From positions 1-45,153 of the forward strand of contig CACZMA010000014.1 in NCBI GenBank assembly GCA_902782125.1: a DNA stretch of 45,153 nt, given 5' to 3'. The notes under the pieces are model-generated. The model had not been told where the DNA came from. It did no database searches and was given only the letters and a program-made list of their open reading frames with translations. Source of the DNA: Oscillospiraceae bacterium. Its GTDB lineage: Bacteria > Bacillota > Clostridia > Saccharofermentanales > Saccharofermentanaceae. This document shows positions 24,909-34,370 of this stretch, in pieces (positions within the stretch are counted from its first letter, which is position 1; each line of letters opens with the position of its first letter). The position numbers and the translations under genes are program-made.

Positions 24909-25862
24909 TCAACCTCTTCGCTTTACACTTATAAATTCATATGCAACAAGAACAGCCAGCGGGATCATAAAGAAATAATAGAGCTCCGCATATCCTTCTC
25001 TCTTATCTTCTTCAACATCGGTATCTACCGAATTCTTGATGTTATTGAGTGTCGACTCTATCCTCTCGGTCCTGTCCATGTGGACATAGGATATGCCCAG
25101 TTCCTGTGCGATCTTCTTGAGATTGCTCTCATCGATGTACGATACGGCAGGCTGATAGGGATAATCCCTCTCATCCATGAGGATCTCTGACTCGCCCGTG
25201 TAAGCATCTGTGACATGCATGATGCCGCCCTTGGTCGTACCGTATCCCATAACCGCACCGCCGTCGATGTACTCTGCAAGATCATCGAAAGGCTTGAGTG
25301 CATAATCATCCGTTATCTCGCCGTCACTTATGAAGAAGACGTATATCGGATCGTCGCTTCTCTCATCAGCTGCTTCGAGGACATTCTCAAGAGTATCCTT
25401 TACAACACTCAGATTGGTTCCGAATGCATACCTGTAATAGACCGGAGCGATGCTGTCTACAAATGCCTTTGCAAATTCCGGATCATCGGTGAACGGGGTC
25501 AGGACCTGCGCATCATTGTTGAAGTCGATAATGCTGTACTCTGCGCCCGGGAACTCGTCTATGATGTAGGCGATGTCGGCCTTGGCTCCGTCGAATCTCG
25601 GATTCTTGCCGTCGTAATCCTCGGCGACCATGCTTATCGTATCATCTACGACAAATATGATCTTGCACTTTGTCACTTCCTGCTCGACCTTGACATGCTT
25701 GTCTCTGATCATCGGTCTCAGGTTGATGACGAACAGGAGCAGTATGATGATTATCTGTCTGATGTAAGGTGCTACCCCCCTCCTCTTAAGACAAAGAAGG
25801 ATGACGCAGATGACTGCCATTGCCCCTACCGGGATTATCGGATTAAAGATAATATCGTCCAT
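24909..25862 (-). CDS. Von Willebrand factor A domain membrane protein (BatB-like)
   Basis: A 317-aa protein with two N-terminal membrane helices, a VWA domain and a C-terminal helix (AELYYFFMIPLAVLVAYEF). The metal-site motif reads VDDTISM, a D-x-T-x-S variant of the usual DxSxS, and an FFISDGEITDD loop completes the site. VWA domains bind protein partners through a metal ion. It follows the other VWA protein by 3 bases, as BatB follows BatA. Confidence 0.87.
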   Translation of the reverse strand: MDDIIFNPIIPVGAMAVICVILLCLKRRGVAPYIRQIIIILLLFVINLRPMIRDKHVKVEQEVTKCKIIFVVDDTISMVAEDYDGKNPRFDGAKADIAYIIDEFPGAEYSIIDFNNDAQVLTPFTDDPEFAKAFVDSIAPVYYRYAFGTNLSVVKDTLENVLEAADERSDDPIYVFFISDGEITDDYALKPFDDLAEYIDGGAVMGYGTTKGGIMHVTDAYTGESEILMDERDYPYQPAVSYIDESNLKKIAQELGISYVHMDRTERIESTLNNIKNSVDTDVEEDKREGYAELYYFFMIPLAVLVAYEFISVKRRG

Positions 25863-25865
25863 GGG

Positions 25866-26900
25866 CTACACCTTCGTTACAAATGCCAGCAGTATCATTG
25901 CCGCTATGGTGGTCAGGAGAAGACAGAAAGGCGTCTCCGGCTGATCCACTTCAGTTATCTCATACGTTGCATCATCAAGTGTCTCCACCTGATCTTCTAT
26001 CGCAGACACGATATCTCTTACGGCTGTATTGCTCTCGCCGTAGAAGAATTCGCCGCCGGTATCCTCGACAGTCTTCTTCATCTCTTTGAGATCGCCTGAA
26101 TACATATACTCGGTTCCGATACCGTAGACGATAATGTTCTTCTCTTCGCATATCTTTCCGGCATCGGGAAGAGTGATGAGTTCTTCTCCCGCCAGATCGT
26201 TATCTGTCGAGAATATGATGATCCTTGTTCTGTCCGGATCTTCCTCGAGGTTGTTGAAGCTGAGAGCAGCCGCAGCGAGACCGTCGCCGATTATCGAAGA
26301 ACCGCGCATCTCGTTGCCGACGAGCGTTCCTTTGCTGATGAAGTCATCGAGCTTGATGTATTCATCCCAATCGACATTCAGACTGCTATAGTAATCGGTC
26401 CTCATCTCCAGGGCTTCTCTTATCGTCTCCAGAGTGTCTATGACATAGTCGTAATCAGTGGTAAGGGGGCAGATAAGGACTGGTGTCGTATTGAATATTA
26501 CGATGCCTACCTTCTGGCCTTCGAGATCTTCCACGACATCTATCAGTTTGTCGACCAGGACCTCGTTAAGTTCATCGACCGTCGTCGAGATGTCCATGCA
26601 GATGATGATGTCCCTGTTATAGTTCTCTATCGTGGTCGTCTCTGTCTTATACGGGCGTGCCATGAGGAATCCCGACAGCAGGATGCTGAAGATGATCGAT
26701 AAGGACAGAAGGAACTTCATTACCTTATATGAGCGCACCTTGAACTTGTAGTAAGGCAGATTCTTAAGGTAGTCGGGGACGACGACCTTGGAGCCGCCCT
26801 TGTATTTCCTCTTGCGGTGGAGGCTGATGAAGGTGAGAACGATGTAGACTAACGCTACGGCACCGCAGATATATAAAGCTATCTCGTACTTCAGTTCCAT
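25866..26900 (-). CDS. Von Willebrand factor A domain membrane protein (BatA-like)
   Basis: A 344-aa protein with an N-terminal helix (residues ~5-25), another near 60-80, a VWA domain and a C-terminal helix. The metal-site sequence is CMDISTTVDELN, slightly off DxSxS, and IIIFSTDNDLAGEE replaces the usual FLTDG loop. Its start overlaps the preceding gene by 10 bases. Together with the next gene it forms the paired VWA proteins of a Bat operon. Confidence 0.87.
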   Translation of the reverse strand: MELKYEIALYICGAVALVYIVLTFISLHRKRKYKGGSKVVVPDYLKNLPYYKFKVRSYKVMKFLLSLSIIFSILLSGFLMARPYKTETTTIENYNRDIIICMDISTTVDELNEVLVDKLIDVVEDLEGQKVGIVIFNTTPVLICPLTTDYDYVIDTLETIREALEMRTDYYSSLNVDWDEYIKLDDFISKGTLVGNEMRGSSIIGDGLAAAALSFNNLEEDPDRTRIIIFSTDNDLAGEELITLPDAGKICEEKNIIVYGIGTEYMYSGDLKEMKKTVEDTGGEFFYGESNTAVRDIVSAIEDQVETLDDATYEITEVDQPETPFCLLLTTIAAMILLAFVTKV

Positions 26901-27376
26901 TCCGCTATCGTCCTCTTCGTCTTCTTGATAGACTCTTTTGCATCGCCTTCGGAAATCCTGTCGAACTCAGGCTCATAGTATTCCTCGACAAGATCTGCCA
27001 ATGAATTCATCTTTGCCATGCGGATCTCATAGAGCGTGTACTTCTGAACTTCGATGCCCGTTGCCTCATATGCAAAATTCCTTATGAGCTTACTCATCTT
27101 CTCGTAAGTAGGTCTGATGAGTGTCGGGTCTGCAAGGAATGCCTTCTCGATCTTCTCGAGTCTGGCGAGATAATCCTTCTTGAGCTTATTCATATCCGGC
27201 TTGGTCCAGAGCAGTTCCTTCGCCGTGACCTTACGCTTGTTCTTCCTGCTCTTGATAACACGGACAAGGATATAGATAACCACTACGAGCGTGATCAGGA
27301 GCAACAGCGCACCGACAATTACTATCGGCGCCGTTGAATAATCAAGCATGTTCCTGAGCTTTACACTTGTAGGCAT
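26891..27376 (-). CDS. Membrane-anchored protein of the Bat operon (DUF4381-like)
   Basis: A 161-aa protein with one N-terminal transmembrane helix (residues ~17-40), then a basic linker and a helical soluble domain. The MSKLIRNFAYEATG segment resembles the DUF4381-type proteins that sit between DUF58 and the VWA genes in Bat operons. The family assignment is by position and shape and is tentative. It overlaps the BatA-like gene by 10 bases and begins 2 bases after the DUF58 stop. Confidence 0.7.
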   Translation of the reverse strand: MPTSVKLRNMLDYSTAPIVIVGALLLLITLVVVIYILVRVIKSRKNKRKVTAKELLWTKPDMNKLKKDYLARLEKIEKAFLADPTLIRPTYEKMSKLIRNFAYEATGIEVQKYTLYEIRMAKMNSLADLVEEYYEPEFDRISEGDAKESIKKTKRTIAEWN

Positions 27377-27378
27377 CG

Positions 27379-28260
27379 TTACTTCCTCATCTTATGCTTC
27401 TCGAGAAGCTCAATTATTCCTCTCTCGACATGACTCGACGATCTTATCGTCGTCATTGCTATGCCGTTCCTCTTAAGCTTGTTGTCACACTCCGCAAGGA
27501 CGCGTCTCTTCTCGTCCTGCTGAAGCTTCCTGAGCTTCTTGCTCCTTGTTATGTACGCCGGCAGATAATCGCTCTGCTCGATACCGTATACGTTCTTGCC
27601 GAAAACATCCGCATCGCTGACGTTGATCAGCAGCACATCGTGCACGAGTATCAGCTGCCTCAGGAGTGATTCCGATACTTTGCTTATGCCTTCCATATCG
27701 GTTACGATCACAACGATCATCCTTCTCCTGATATTGCGGATGATGTATTCGAGCGACTGGTCGATGTTCGAATTGTTCTTCAGACTTACCGCTTTGTTGT
27801 AACCGGACAGTATTGTCTCCAGGTTAAGGAATCCCATCCTGAACGGGAAGCGGCACATCTTCTCGCCGTCGGAATATATCGCGCTTACATAATCACCGTT
27901 GCTGGTGACCATGTATGCCAGACTGCCTCCGCCGATGAGAGCGACTTCCCTCTTCTCCTCACCTTCGGATGTATCTGCGAGCATCCTGCGGTTGGTATCC
28001 ATTACCAGCATGATGTTGTGCTTCTTCTCGGCAATATACTGCCTTATGAGCACCTTCTGGCTTCGGGAGGTAGCCTTCCAGTCGATGTCCTTGACATCGT
28101 CGCCGGGAACATACTCTCTCAGCTCATCGAAATTCATGCTGCGGCCTTTGTATATTGAGTTATAAGAACCGTCCAAGACCCTGCTTGTGGTCTTTTGGGT
28201 GGAGATGGTCTTATATCTCTTGAGGCCGTCTTTTATCCTGGAAATATACTCGAGTCTCAT
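27379..28260 (-). CDS. DUF58 domain protein
   Basis: A 293-aa protein with the DUF58 signature REYVPGDDVKDIDWKATSR near residues 48-66, followed by a degenerate VWA-like fold (IMLVMDTNRRM). DUF58 proteins work with MoxR ATPases, probably as substrates or adaptors, and are cytoplasmic or membrane-attached; no membrane segment is seen here. It overlaps moxR by 4 bases, so the two are probably translationally coupled. Confidence 0.92.
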   Translation of the reverse strand: MRLEYISRIKDGLKRYKTISTQKTTSRVLDGSYNSIYKGRSMNFDELREYVPGDDVKDIDWKATSRSQKVLIRQYIAEKKHNIMLVMDTNRRMLADTSEGEEKREVALIGGGSLAYMVTSNGDYVSAIYSDGEKMCRFPFRMGFLNLETILSGYNKAVSLKNNSNIDQSLEYIIRNIRRRMIVVIVTDMEGISKVSESLLRQLILVHDVLLINVSDADVFGKNVYGIEQSDYLPAYITRSKKLRKLQQDEKRRVLAECDNKLKRNGIAMTTIRSSSHVERGIIELLEKHKMRK

Positions 28261-29267
28261 GGAGTGTTGATGGCTCCGACGATCGCATCGATGATAGACT
28301 CTTCGCTGATTCCGTCAGCAACTGCTGCGAAGTTCAGCATGATCCTGTGGCGGAGGACTTCGTAACGGAGTGCCTTAACGTCATCAGGTGTGCAGTAGCC
28401 TCTGCCTCCGATGAGTGCCATTGCTTTCGCTGTCTCCATGAAAGCGATCGCAGCACGTGTGGAAGCGCCCATTGCAACGTAGGATGCGAGCTCGGGCGAG
28501 ATGAAGGCCTTAGGCTGACGTGATGCCTGGACTATATCTACGATGTATTTCTTGATCGTGGGTGCGATATAGATCTTCCTGCAGAGCTGCTGGAGGAATA
28601 CGACATCCTCCATGCTCGCGACGGCACTGCTGCCAGTATAGATATCTGCTTCTATCCTGTTGAGGATCTCGATCTCCTGAGATTCGCTGGGATATGTGAT
28701 GACTTCCTTAAGAAGGAATCTGTCGAGCTGAGCCTCGGAGAGCTCGTATGTACCTTCCTGCTCGATCGGGTTCTGTGTGGCAACTACCACGAATACATCA
28801 GGAAGCTTGAATGTCTGTCCGCCGATACTTACCGATCTCTCCTGCATCGCCTCGAGCATGGCACTTTGGGTCTTGGCACTGGAACGGTTGATCTCGTCGA
28901 GCAGAACGAAGTTGGCATATACCGGACCGATCTTGGTCTCAAAGGTATTGTTGGTCATGTTGAATGTCTGCGTCCCGATGATATCGCTCGGAAGAAGGTC
29001 CGGGGTACACTGTATCCTCGAGAACTTACCGTTGACGGACTCGGTCACGATCCTTGCCGCGGTCGTCTTGGCAAGACCCGGAACAGATTCGAGAAGGATG
29101 TGTCCGTTGGCGATCATGGATACGAGGAGCGATATTCCGAGCTGCTCCTGGCCTACGATCTTGGACGCATAATAATTCCTTATCCTTGCGATGATCTGAT
29201 TCGCACGCGCGGTCTCTTCCGGTGTAACTGTAGATACCGGCGTATTTACTTCTGCAATGTTTTCCAT
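28257..29267 (-). CDS. MoxR-family AAA+ ATPase
   Basis: A 336-aa AAA+ chaperone-like ATPase. The Walker A loop is ESVPGLAKTT with Lys67, Walker B is VLLDEINR, and the MLEAMQERSV and ATQNPIEQEGTYELSEAQLDRF motifs are typical of MoxR. These ATPases act with VWA proteins in complex maturation or envelope stress. It is the first gene of the six-gene Bat operon. A minus-strand TATAAT at 29330-29335 is a candidate -10 box with a weak CTGGTA -35. Confidence 0.95.
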   Translation of the reverse strand: MENIAEVNTPVSTVTPEETARANQIIARIRNYYASKIVGQEQLGISLLVSMIANGHILLESVPGLAKTTAARIVTESVNGKFSRIQCTPDLLPSDIIGTQTFNMTNNTFETKIGPVYANFVLLDEINRSSAKTQSAMLEAMQERSVSIGGQTFKLPDVFVVVATQNPIEQEGTYELSEAQLDRFLLKEVITYPSESQEIEILNRIEADIYTGSSAVASMEDVVFLQQLCRKIYIAPTIKKYIVDIVQASRQPKAFISPELASYVAMGASTRAAIAFMETAKAMALIGGRGYCTPDDVKALRYEVLRHRIMLNFAAVADGISEESIIDAIVGAINTP

Positions 29268-29444
29268 AGTCAGCTCCTCTTTCCAAAAATCAACAATACG
29301 GTAATGAGTATATAATTTTTGACAAATGAATTATAGCCTAAAGTGCGGCAGTTACCAGTTGTCTGTTAGTTGCAAGGTAATACTTACTACGCCAACATAA
29401 TAGTACTGTTCTGCTACTATGTCAACTGTGAATTTGAAATAAGT

Positions 29445-29450
29445 TATAAT
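29445..29450 (+). promoter_or_regulatory. Candidate -10 box of the duplicated lipoprotein gene
   Basis: A perfect TATAAT lies 48 bases before the lipoprotein ATG, with no good -35 box. The 230-base gap to the divergent Bat operon is otherwise AT-rich and shows nothing else I can name. Confidence 0.4.
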
Positions 29451-29497
29451 GTCACTATAAGTCGGAACAGGAATTCGGGAAAAGGGAATAAGTAAAT

Positions 29498-31054
29498 ATG
29501 AATAAGAATAATCTTTACTATAAGATCACAGCCGCTCTTCTGCTCGGTGCCATGTTGATCCCGCTGGCATCGTGCAGCATCTTCGCACGTAAGGAGATCA
29601 TCGAGGCAGCGGACAGGCTGGGAGCCGATATCACAGACGGAAGCGCAGATGACATCCTTTCCATGTCGAGCAAGAAGCACAAGAAGTTCAGTGAAGAACT
29701 CAGTGCTCTGATATCAGGTGAAGGATACACGGAAGAAGAGAACCTGTATGCCGATGCGGTCAGACAGACGATGGAGTACGAAGTGGACGAATCTTCCGTA
29801 ACAGTAGACGGAGACAACGCGACCTGCAATATCGTTATATCCATTGCTGACTACACATCGCTCACAGGCGGTGATTATGACACCATATATGACCTTACTG
29901 ATGCTGTCTCTTCCTGCGGCAAGACCGACATCACATTCACCGCGGAATTCAAGAAGAAAAACGATGAGTGGCGTGTCGAGAATCTGAACAGCGAAGAATT
30001 CCTTAAGATCTTCGAATACAGGAATGCCGAGTTTACCATCGGCAGAGCATCACTCATAGAGACGGCAAATACCCTGGCCGGATTCATCGCGGAAGGCACT
30101 TCGGCAGATATCGAAGCTCTGTCATTCGATCCTGTTGAGGACGGTGCTTTCGAGTATCTTCTTGCAGAAGGCATAACGGGAGACGAGAAGGATTTTGCCG
30201 ATGCCGTAAGACAGACATTCAATGTCACTGTCCCTGAAGACTCTGCAACGGTAACAGGCCTTATCGGGACCTGCGACATAGTCGTGGAATCAGCTGATTA
30301 TGAGAGCATAGCAGACGGCAATTACAGCAGCATCAGCGAGCTTCTTGCCGCAGTGGCAACAAGCGATACCATAAGTTATACATTTACCGCCGAGTTCATA
30401 AGAGAAGGCGATAACTGGTATATCACCAACCTGGGTTCGGAAGACTTCGAGAACATCTTCATCTACAGATATATGGTGCTCAGCATAAGCGACTTCTCCG
30501 GAACATATGTAGCAGAAGTCGATGTTACTGACGAGTTCAACACACAGATAGAGGCGAATGTCGGAGCAGGATCCACCAACGGCATGACGGGATCCATCAT
30601 CGCCCAGGTAACCATGGAGCTGAACAAGGACGGCACATATTCCATCGGCATCGACCGTGACGTATTTGCACAGACAATTTACGATTATGCCGACACGAAC
30701 ATAGATAAGCTCATTACGAATTTTCTCGGAGTATCATCCACGGATCAGATAGAGCTCCTTGTAAAGCTTGCAGGCTACAAGGATTATGCCGACATGAGAT
30801 CCCAGCTTCTCGGGCAGGTCACGGATATGCTCGGCGGTCTCAGCACATCAGGTCTCGACCGCGACGGCGACTATACAGTAAGCGGCAGCACCATCACTTT
30901 CTGCGGTGATGACAACACAAAGACAACAGACGATATAACGGGAAGCATAGATACTTACGGCAAGATCACGGTCACGGCTCCGATAACGGATCCGGATGCA
31001 GCCATGCTCTTTGGTGCGGATGAGATAACGCTTGTTTTCGCGCCGGAGAATTAA
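29498..31054 (+). CDS. Lipoprotein with an internally duplicated domain
   Basis: A 518-aa secreted lipoprotein with the lipobox IPLASC and likely lipidated Cys26. Two tandem copies of a ~135-residue domain are visible. Each has YADAVRQT or FADAVRQT, then an ATC(N/D)IV strand and YTFTAEF or ITFTAEF. Each copy ends in W(R/Y)(V/I)(E/T)NL(N/G)SE(E/D)F and an IF.YR motif. A third, different C-terminal region with TYSI and FCGDDNTKTTDD segments follows. I do not know the function; the duplicated fold resembles small SnoaL/NTF2-like lipoprotein domains by pattern only. Confidence 0.78.
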   Translation: MNKNNLYYKITAALLLGAMLIPLASCSIFARKEIIEAADRLGADITDGSADDILSMSSKKHKKFSEELSALISGEGYTEEENLYADAVRQTMEYEVDESSVTVDGDNATCNIVISIADYTSLTGGDYDTIYDLTDAVSSCGKTDITFTAEFKKKNDEWRVENLNSEEFLKIFEYRNAEFTIGRASLIETANTLAGFIAEGTSADIEALSFDPVEDGAFEYLLAEGITGDEKDFADAVRQTFNVTVPEDSATVTGLIGTCDIVVESADYESIADGNYSSISELLAAVATSDTISYTFTAEFIREGDNWYITNLGSEDFENIFIYRYMVLSISDFSGTYVAEVDVTDEFNTQIEANVGAGSTNGMTGSIIAQVTMELNKDGTYSIGIDRDVFAQTIYDYADTNIDKLITNFLGVSSTDQIELLVKLAGYKDYADMRSQLLGQVTDMLGGLSTSGLDRDGDYTVSGSTITFCGDDNTKTTDDITGSIDTYGKITVTAPITDPDAAMLFGADEITLVFAPEN

Positions 31055-31773
31055 CCCGGAAGCATCCCTCTCTTATCGAAGGTCTTCTTGCCGTCCGTCA
31101 TGATGTAGTCTCCTCCGAATCTGATCTGATCGCAGAAGTCCTGTATCGAAGTAAGTCTTCTCCTGAACGCCATGCCGGCTCCGAGCAGATTGACGCTGTG
31201 GATATCCGATCCTGCAGTACCGGGAAGTTCATGTTCATTTGCATACTTAACGGCGCGTTCGTTGAACTCGGGTCTCTTATTGGAAGCGTTGATCATCTCC
31301 ACTCCGTCGACGATGTCCGGGAAGAGCCTTATCTCGGGTATGTACGGTTCTTCGCGGTAAGGATGCGCCTGGACATAAATGCCGCCGCCCTCATGCACTA
31401 TCCTGCTCATCTTCGCGGGATCACTGTGTCTTAACTCCGGATGCTCCTTCATCCATTCCGGTGTAACACCGTAGATAAGGAACTCGGTTCCATTGAATCC
31501 CGCTTCCATTCCGAACCACACATCGAGACCTATCTCGTCTCCCCTGGCCTTGGCCTCGCGGTATCCCTCAGCGAAAAGCTCTACCCACGTCTCCCAGGGA
31601 AGGCTCCTGTCGACACAGGTGTTGCCGCCCCAGTTGTGATCGGTGACGATTATTCCCGCATAACCCGCCGCCTTTGCGCTGTCAGCCATCTCCGCACCGG
31701 TGTTTTTCGCGCAGGCGCTCGCGCTGCACGTATGTAAGTGTGTCTCGTACAGATAAGGATATTCTTTGTTCAT
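31051..31773 (-). CDS. PHP-domain metal-dependent phosphoesterase
   Basis: A 240-aa PHP-superfamily protein. Metal ligands are visible as THLHTC at the N-terminus, TDHNWGG near residue 46, QAHPYREE near 135 and GSDIHSVN near 197. The superfamily includes histidinol phosphatase and nucleotide phosphoesterases; the substrate here is not known. It starts directly after the stop of the upstream membrane protein, with a weak ribosome binding site inside that gene. Its 3' end overlaps the convergent lipoprotein by 4 bases. Confidence 0.86.
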   Translation of the reverse strand: MNKEYPYLYETHLHTCSASACAKNTGAEMADSAKAAGYAGIIVTDHNWGGNTCVDRSLPWETWVELFAEGYREAKARGDEIGLDVWFGMEAGFNGTEFLIYGVTPEWMKEHPELRHSDPAKMSRIVHEGGGIYVQAHPYREEPYIPEIRLFPDIVDGVEMINASNKRPEFNERAVKYANEHELPGTAGSDIHSVNLLGAGMAFRRRLTSIQDFCDQIRFGGDYIMTDGKKTFDKRGMLPG

Positions 31774-33342
31774 TTATTGCCTTGCCAGATATTTATAGAA
31801 GAATGAGTCTTCGTAGCCCTCAGCCATGAAGTTATTCGTGATGTGACCGAGATAAGACTCGTCTACTATATTACCGTAAGATCCGATCGCTTCAACATTA
31901 TTCGGCGAGCCTTTGATCTCATTGCCGAATATGACGAACATATTGAGAAGCGCGGGGAACATCATGAGGATAAGTGCAAGTGCTGCAAGCACAGTCTTGA
32001 TCCTGTCGCCTGTCTTCTTCGGAATCTCGTTTTTGTGTGCCTTCTCGGCAACGACCGAAGTGAGCAGCAGCTGTATCACGAACAGTGCAGGCATCGAGCC
32101 GCGCATATTGAAGTCATTCATCTCTGATACAACATATACAGGAAGCAGTAAAAGAGTTAGGCATGCTGCCGCAAACACAGGATCCCTGCCATACCTTCCG
32201 CGGAGTATCAGGAAGTAGGGCAATACTTCAACGGCGATGAAGATCAGATATGCCGGTATATACTGCAGCGGATCATCGTAGAAAGTCCAAGCGATACCCT
32301 GGAACGATATCGAACCGGAATTGCTCATATAGAAACTTCCGAACAATAACAGCATCGATCCGGCCGCAAGTATGTTGACGGGGGTGAAGATGTTCCTGAC
32401 CGCTGTGATGCCCTTGCCGGCACCGCCCTCTTTGCGGAAGAAAGCTCCTATCGCGAGAGGCAGTATGCCGATCGTTGCCCATGGTGAATATGCGAACAGG
32501 AGACTTGCGGTTAGCCCCTCCGATCTCGTGTCAGGCTGCGTCATGAGCAACAGAACGATGATGAAGCACGGGATGATCTGGTGGAACACATCGCAGAGCT
32601 CCGTAAAGTTCGCCACATAACAAAGGTACGGAACATAGCCTTCCATCCACAGCCACCAGTCGTAATGGCAAACGGCATTGATGGCATTCGGTATGGCATC
32701 GAGTCCCGCAAAGAACACCAGTATAAAAGGACCTGCAAATGACGGTCTCTTCGCGAAGACTGTCATGCCCAGGAAGATAAGGAATATCCCGATCGAATTC
32801 CAGATGAGCAGAGCCACGCACCCTGCCGTCATTCCCCCTATCTTGCCGATCAGGGCAGCAGGCAGGAAATACGTAAAGTAATATGTCAGGGCGCTCTTGC
32901 TTGCATGGCCTGCAAAGAATGCCGCAACGACAGGATTTGTCTGCGTCGACATATCGTAGATGACAGGCCAGTCGTAACTTATGAGATCTCTGAGCATCGC
33001 GCGTCTGTAGACGTGATCTTCGAGCGAATAGACAAACTCGCCGATACCCGTCACAAATGACAGCAGGAGGGCGAGTACTATGCATACGATGACATAAGAC
33101 CAGGGAAGCTTTATGAACTCTTTAAGTGCGGAGGACTTATACCCCGGACCTCTCACGGCAAACACGAGAAGCGCAATAAAGACGAGCGCCATCGGAATGC
33201 CGATGTACGGTCTGAGATACCCCGCACAAAAGATCAGGACCGGGATCATCAGGAATGACATACAAAGGATATAGTAAGTCCTTGCTGTCATTACCAGGGC
33301 CCCGAGTCCTGCTTTCTTTTTTATCGCTTCTTCTGATCTCAT
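31774..33342 (-). CDS. Polytopic membrane protein, possible glycosyltransferase-C-like
   Basis: A 522-aa protein with about 11-12 hydrophobic segments over its full length. A loop after the second helix cluster contains EDHVYRRAMLRDLISYDWPV, a lipid-linked-sugar-transferase-like arrangement. I do not recognise a family firmly. The soluble C-terminus (NVEAIGSYGNIVDESYLGHI) is short. It lies 11 bases after the DHH-type gene and directly before the PHP gene, so the three look like one operon. The AGAGG before the ATG is closer than usual. Confidence 0.7.
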   Translation of the reverse strand: MRSEEAIKKKAGLGALVMTARTYYILCMSFLMIPVLIFCAGYLRPYIGIPMALVFIALLVFAVRGPGYKSSALKEFIKLPWSYVIVCIVLALLLSFVTGIGEFVYSLEDHVYRRAMLRDLISYDWPVIYDMSTQTNPVVAAFFAGHASKSALTYYFTYFLPAALIGKIGGMTAGCVALLIWNSIGIFLIFLGMTVFAKRPSFAGPFILVFFAGLDAIPNAINAVCHYDWWLWMEGYVPYLCYVANFTELCDVFHQIIPCFIIVLLLMTQPDTRSEGLTASLLFAYSPWATIGILPLAIGAFFRKEGGAGKGITAVRNIFTPVNILAAGSMLLLFGSFYMSNSGSISFQGIAWTFYDDPLQYIPAYLIFIAVEVLPYFLILRGRYGRDPVFAAACLTLLLLPVYVVSEMNDFNMRGSMPALFVIQLLLTSVVAEKAHKNEIPKKTGDRIKTVLAALALILMMFPALLNMFVIFGNEIKGSPNNVEAIGSYGNIVDESYLGHITNNFMAEGYEDSFFYKYLARQ

Positions 33343-33353
33343 CCTCTGGATTC

Positions 33354-34292
33354 TCAGACGGCAGGTTCACCGTTGAGCTGAGCAATGATTTTCGGAAGCT
33401 CTCCGTCAACAACATCATTGTCAAGCTGACATGTGCCTGCATTTGCATGTCCGCCTCCGCCGTAGCAGAAGCAGAGTTCTCCGATATCGACATCGCTGGC
33501 CTTGTTGATGATGGACTTGCCGATCATGACCGCCGTGTTCTGCTTCTTGAAGCCCCATGCGACGTGAACGCTTATCTCAACTTCAGGCCACATTGCATAA
33601 ACCATAAAACGGTTGCCTGCATAGATTGTCTCGAGCGGACGCAGGTCGATGACTGCGACCTTGCCCTCGATCTTAACTACTTCTTCAAGCTGCTTCTTGA
33701 ACAGCTCCTGCTGCTCGAAATACAGATCCACACGCTCCTTGACATCGGGAAGCGCAAGAACTTCGTCGATGGTGTGGTTTACACAGTAATCGATGAGCTC
33801 CATCATGAGATCGTAGTTGGAGATCCTGAAATCGTGGAAACGTCCGAGTCCGGTCCTGGCATCCATGAGGAAATCCATCAGTACCCAGCCTGTAGGATTG
33901 AGGATCTCTTCCTTGGTGAAGTCGGCGCTGTCACCCTTATCAACTGCCTCGAGGATCTCCTCGGTAACTGTCTTGAACTTATCCTTGCCGCCATAGTATT
34001 CATATAAGACACGTGCAGCGGATTTTGCTCCTCCGATGCAGATGAACTTTCCCTGGAATTCATCTTCATCCGTTCTGATGAGCTCTGTCTCATGGTGGTC
34101 AAAAGCGAGTCCTACTCTCGGATCGAACGGAAGGTTCGTTGTGATGTCATTCTCTGTTATCTCGACCTTGCCGTCCTGAACATCCTTAGGATGTACGAAC
34201 TTGATATCACCGATCATGTCGAGCTCTCTGAGGAGCATGGCACAGACAAGACCGTCAAAATCACTTCTGGTTACAAGACGCATTTTTCCCAT
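33354..34292 (-). CDS. DHH-family phosphoesterase-like protein
   Basis: A 312-aa protein with the DHH motif FDHHETE near residue 64, preceded by TRSDFDGLVCAMLL. The GGGGHANAGTCQL motif near the C-terminus corresponds to DHHA1. The superfamily cleaves phosphodiesters or polyphosphates with Mn ions. The substrate is not clear (nanoRNA, cyclic dinucleotide or polyphosphate). The start at 34292 is favoured because GGAGG lies 9 bases upstream. Confidence 0.86.
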   Translation of the reverse strand: MGKMRLVTRSDFDGLVCAMLLRELDMIGDIKFVHPKDVQDGKVEITENDITTNLPFDPRVGLAFDHHETELIRTDEDEFQGKFICIGGAKSAARVLYEYYGGKDKFKTVTEEILEAVDKGDSADFTKEEILNPTGWVLMDFLMDARTGLGRFHDFRISNYDLMMELIDYCVNHTIDEVLALPDVKERVDLYFEQQELFKKQLEEVVKIEGKVAVIDLRPLETIYAGNRFMVYAMWPEVEISVHVAWGFKKQNTAVMIGKSIINKASDVDIGELCFCYGGGGHANAGTCQLDNDVVDGELPKIIAQLNGEPAV

Positions 34293-34370
34293 AGATACAA
34301 ACCTCCAATAACTCGTTTGAATATACATTTAATATATCAGCAATTTTTGAAAATAGGGCTGAATAAAATG

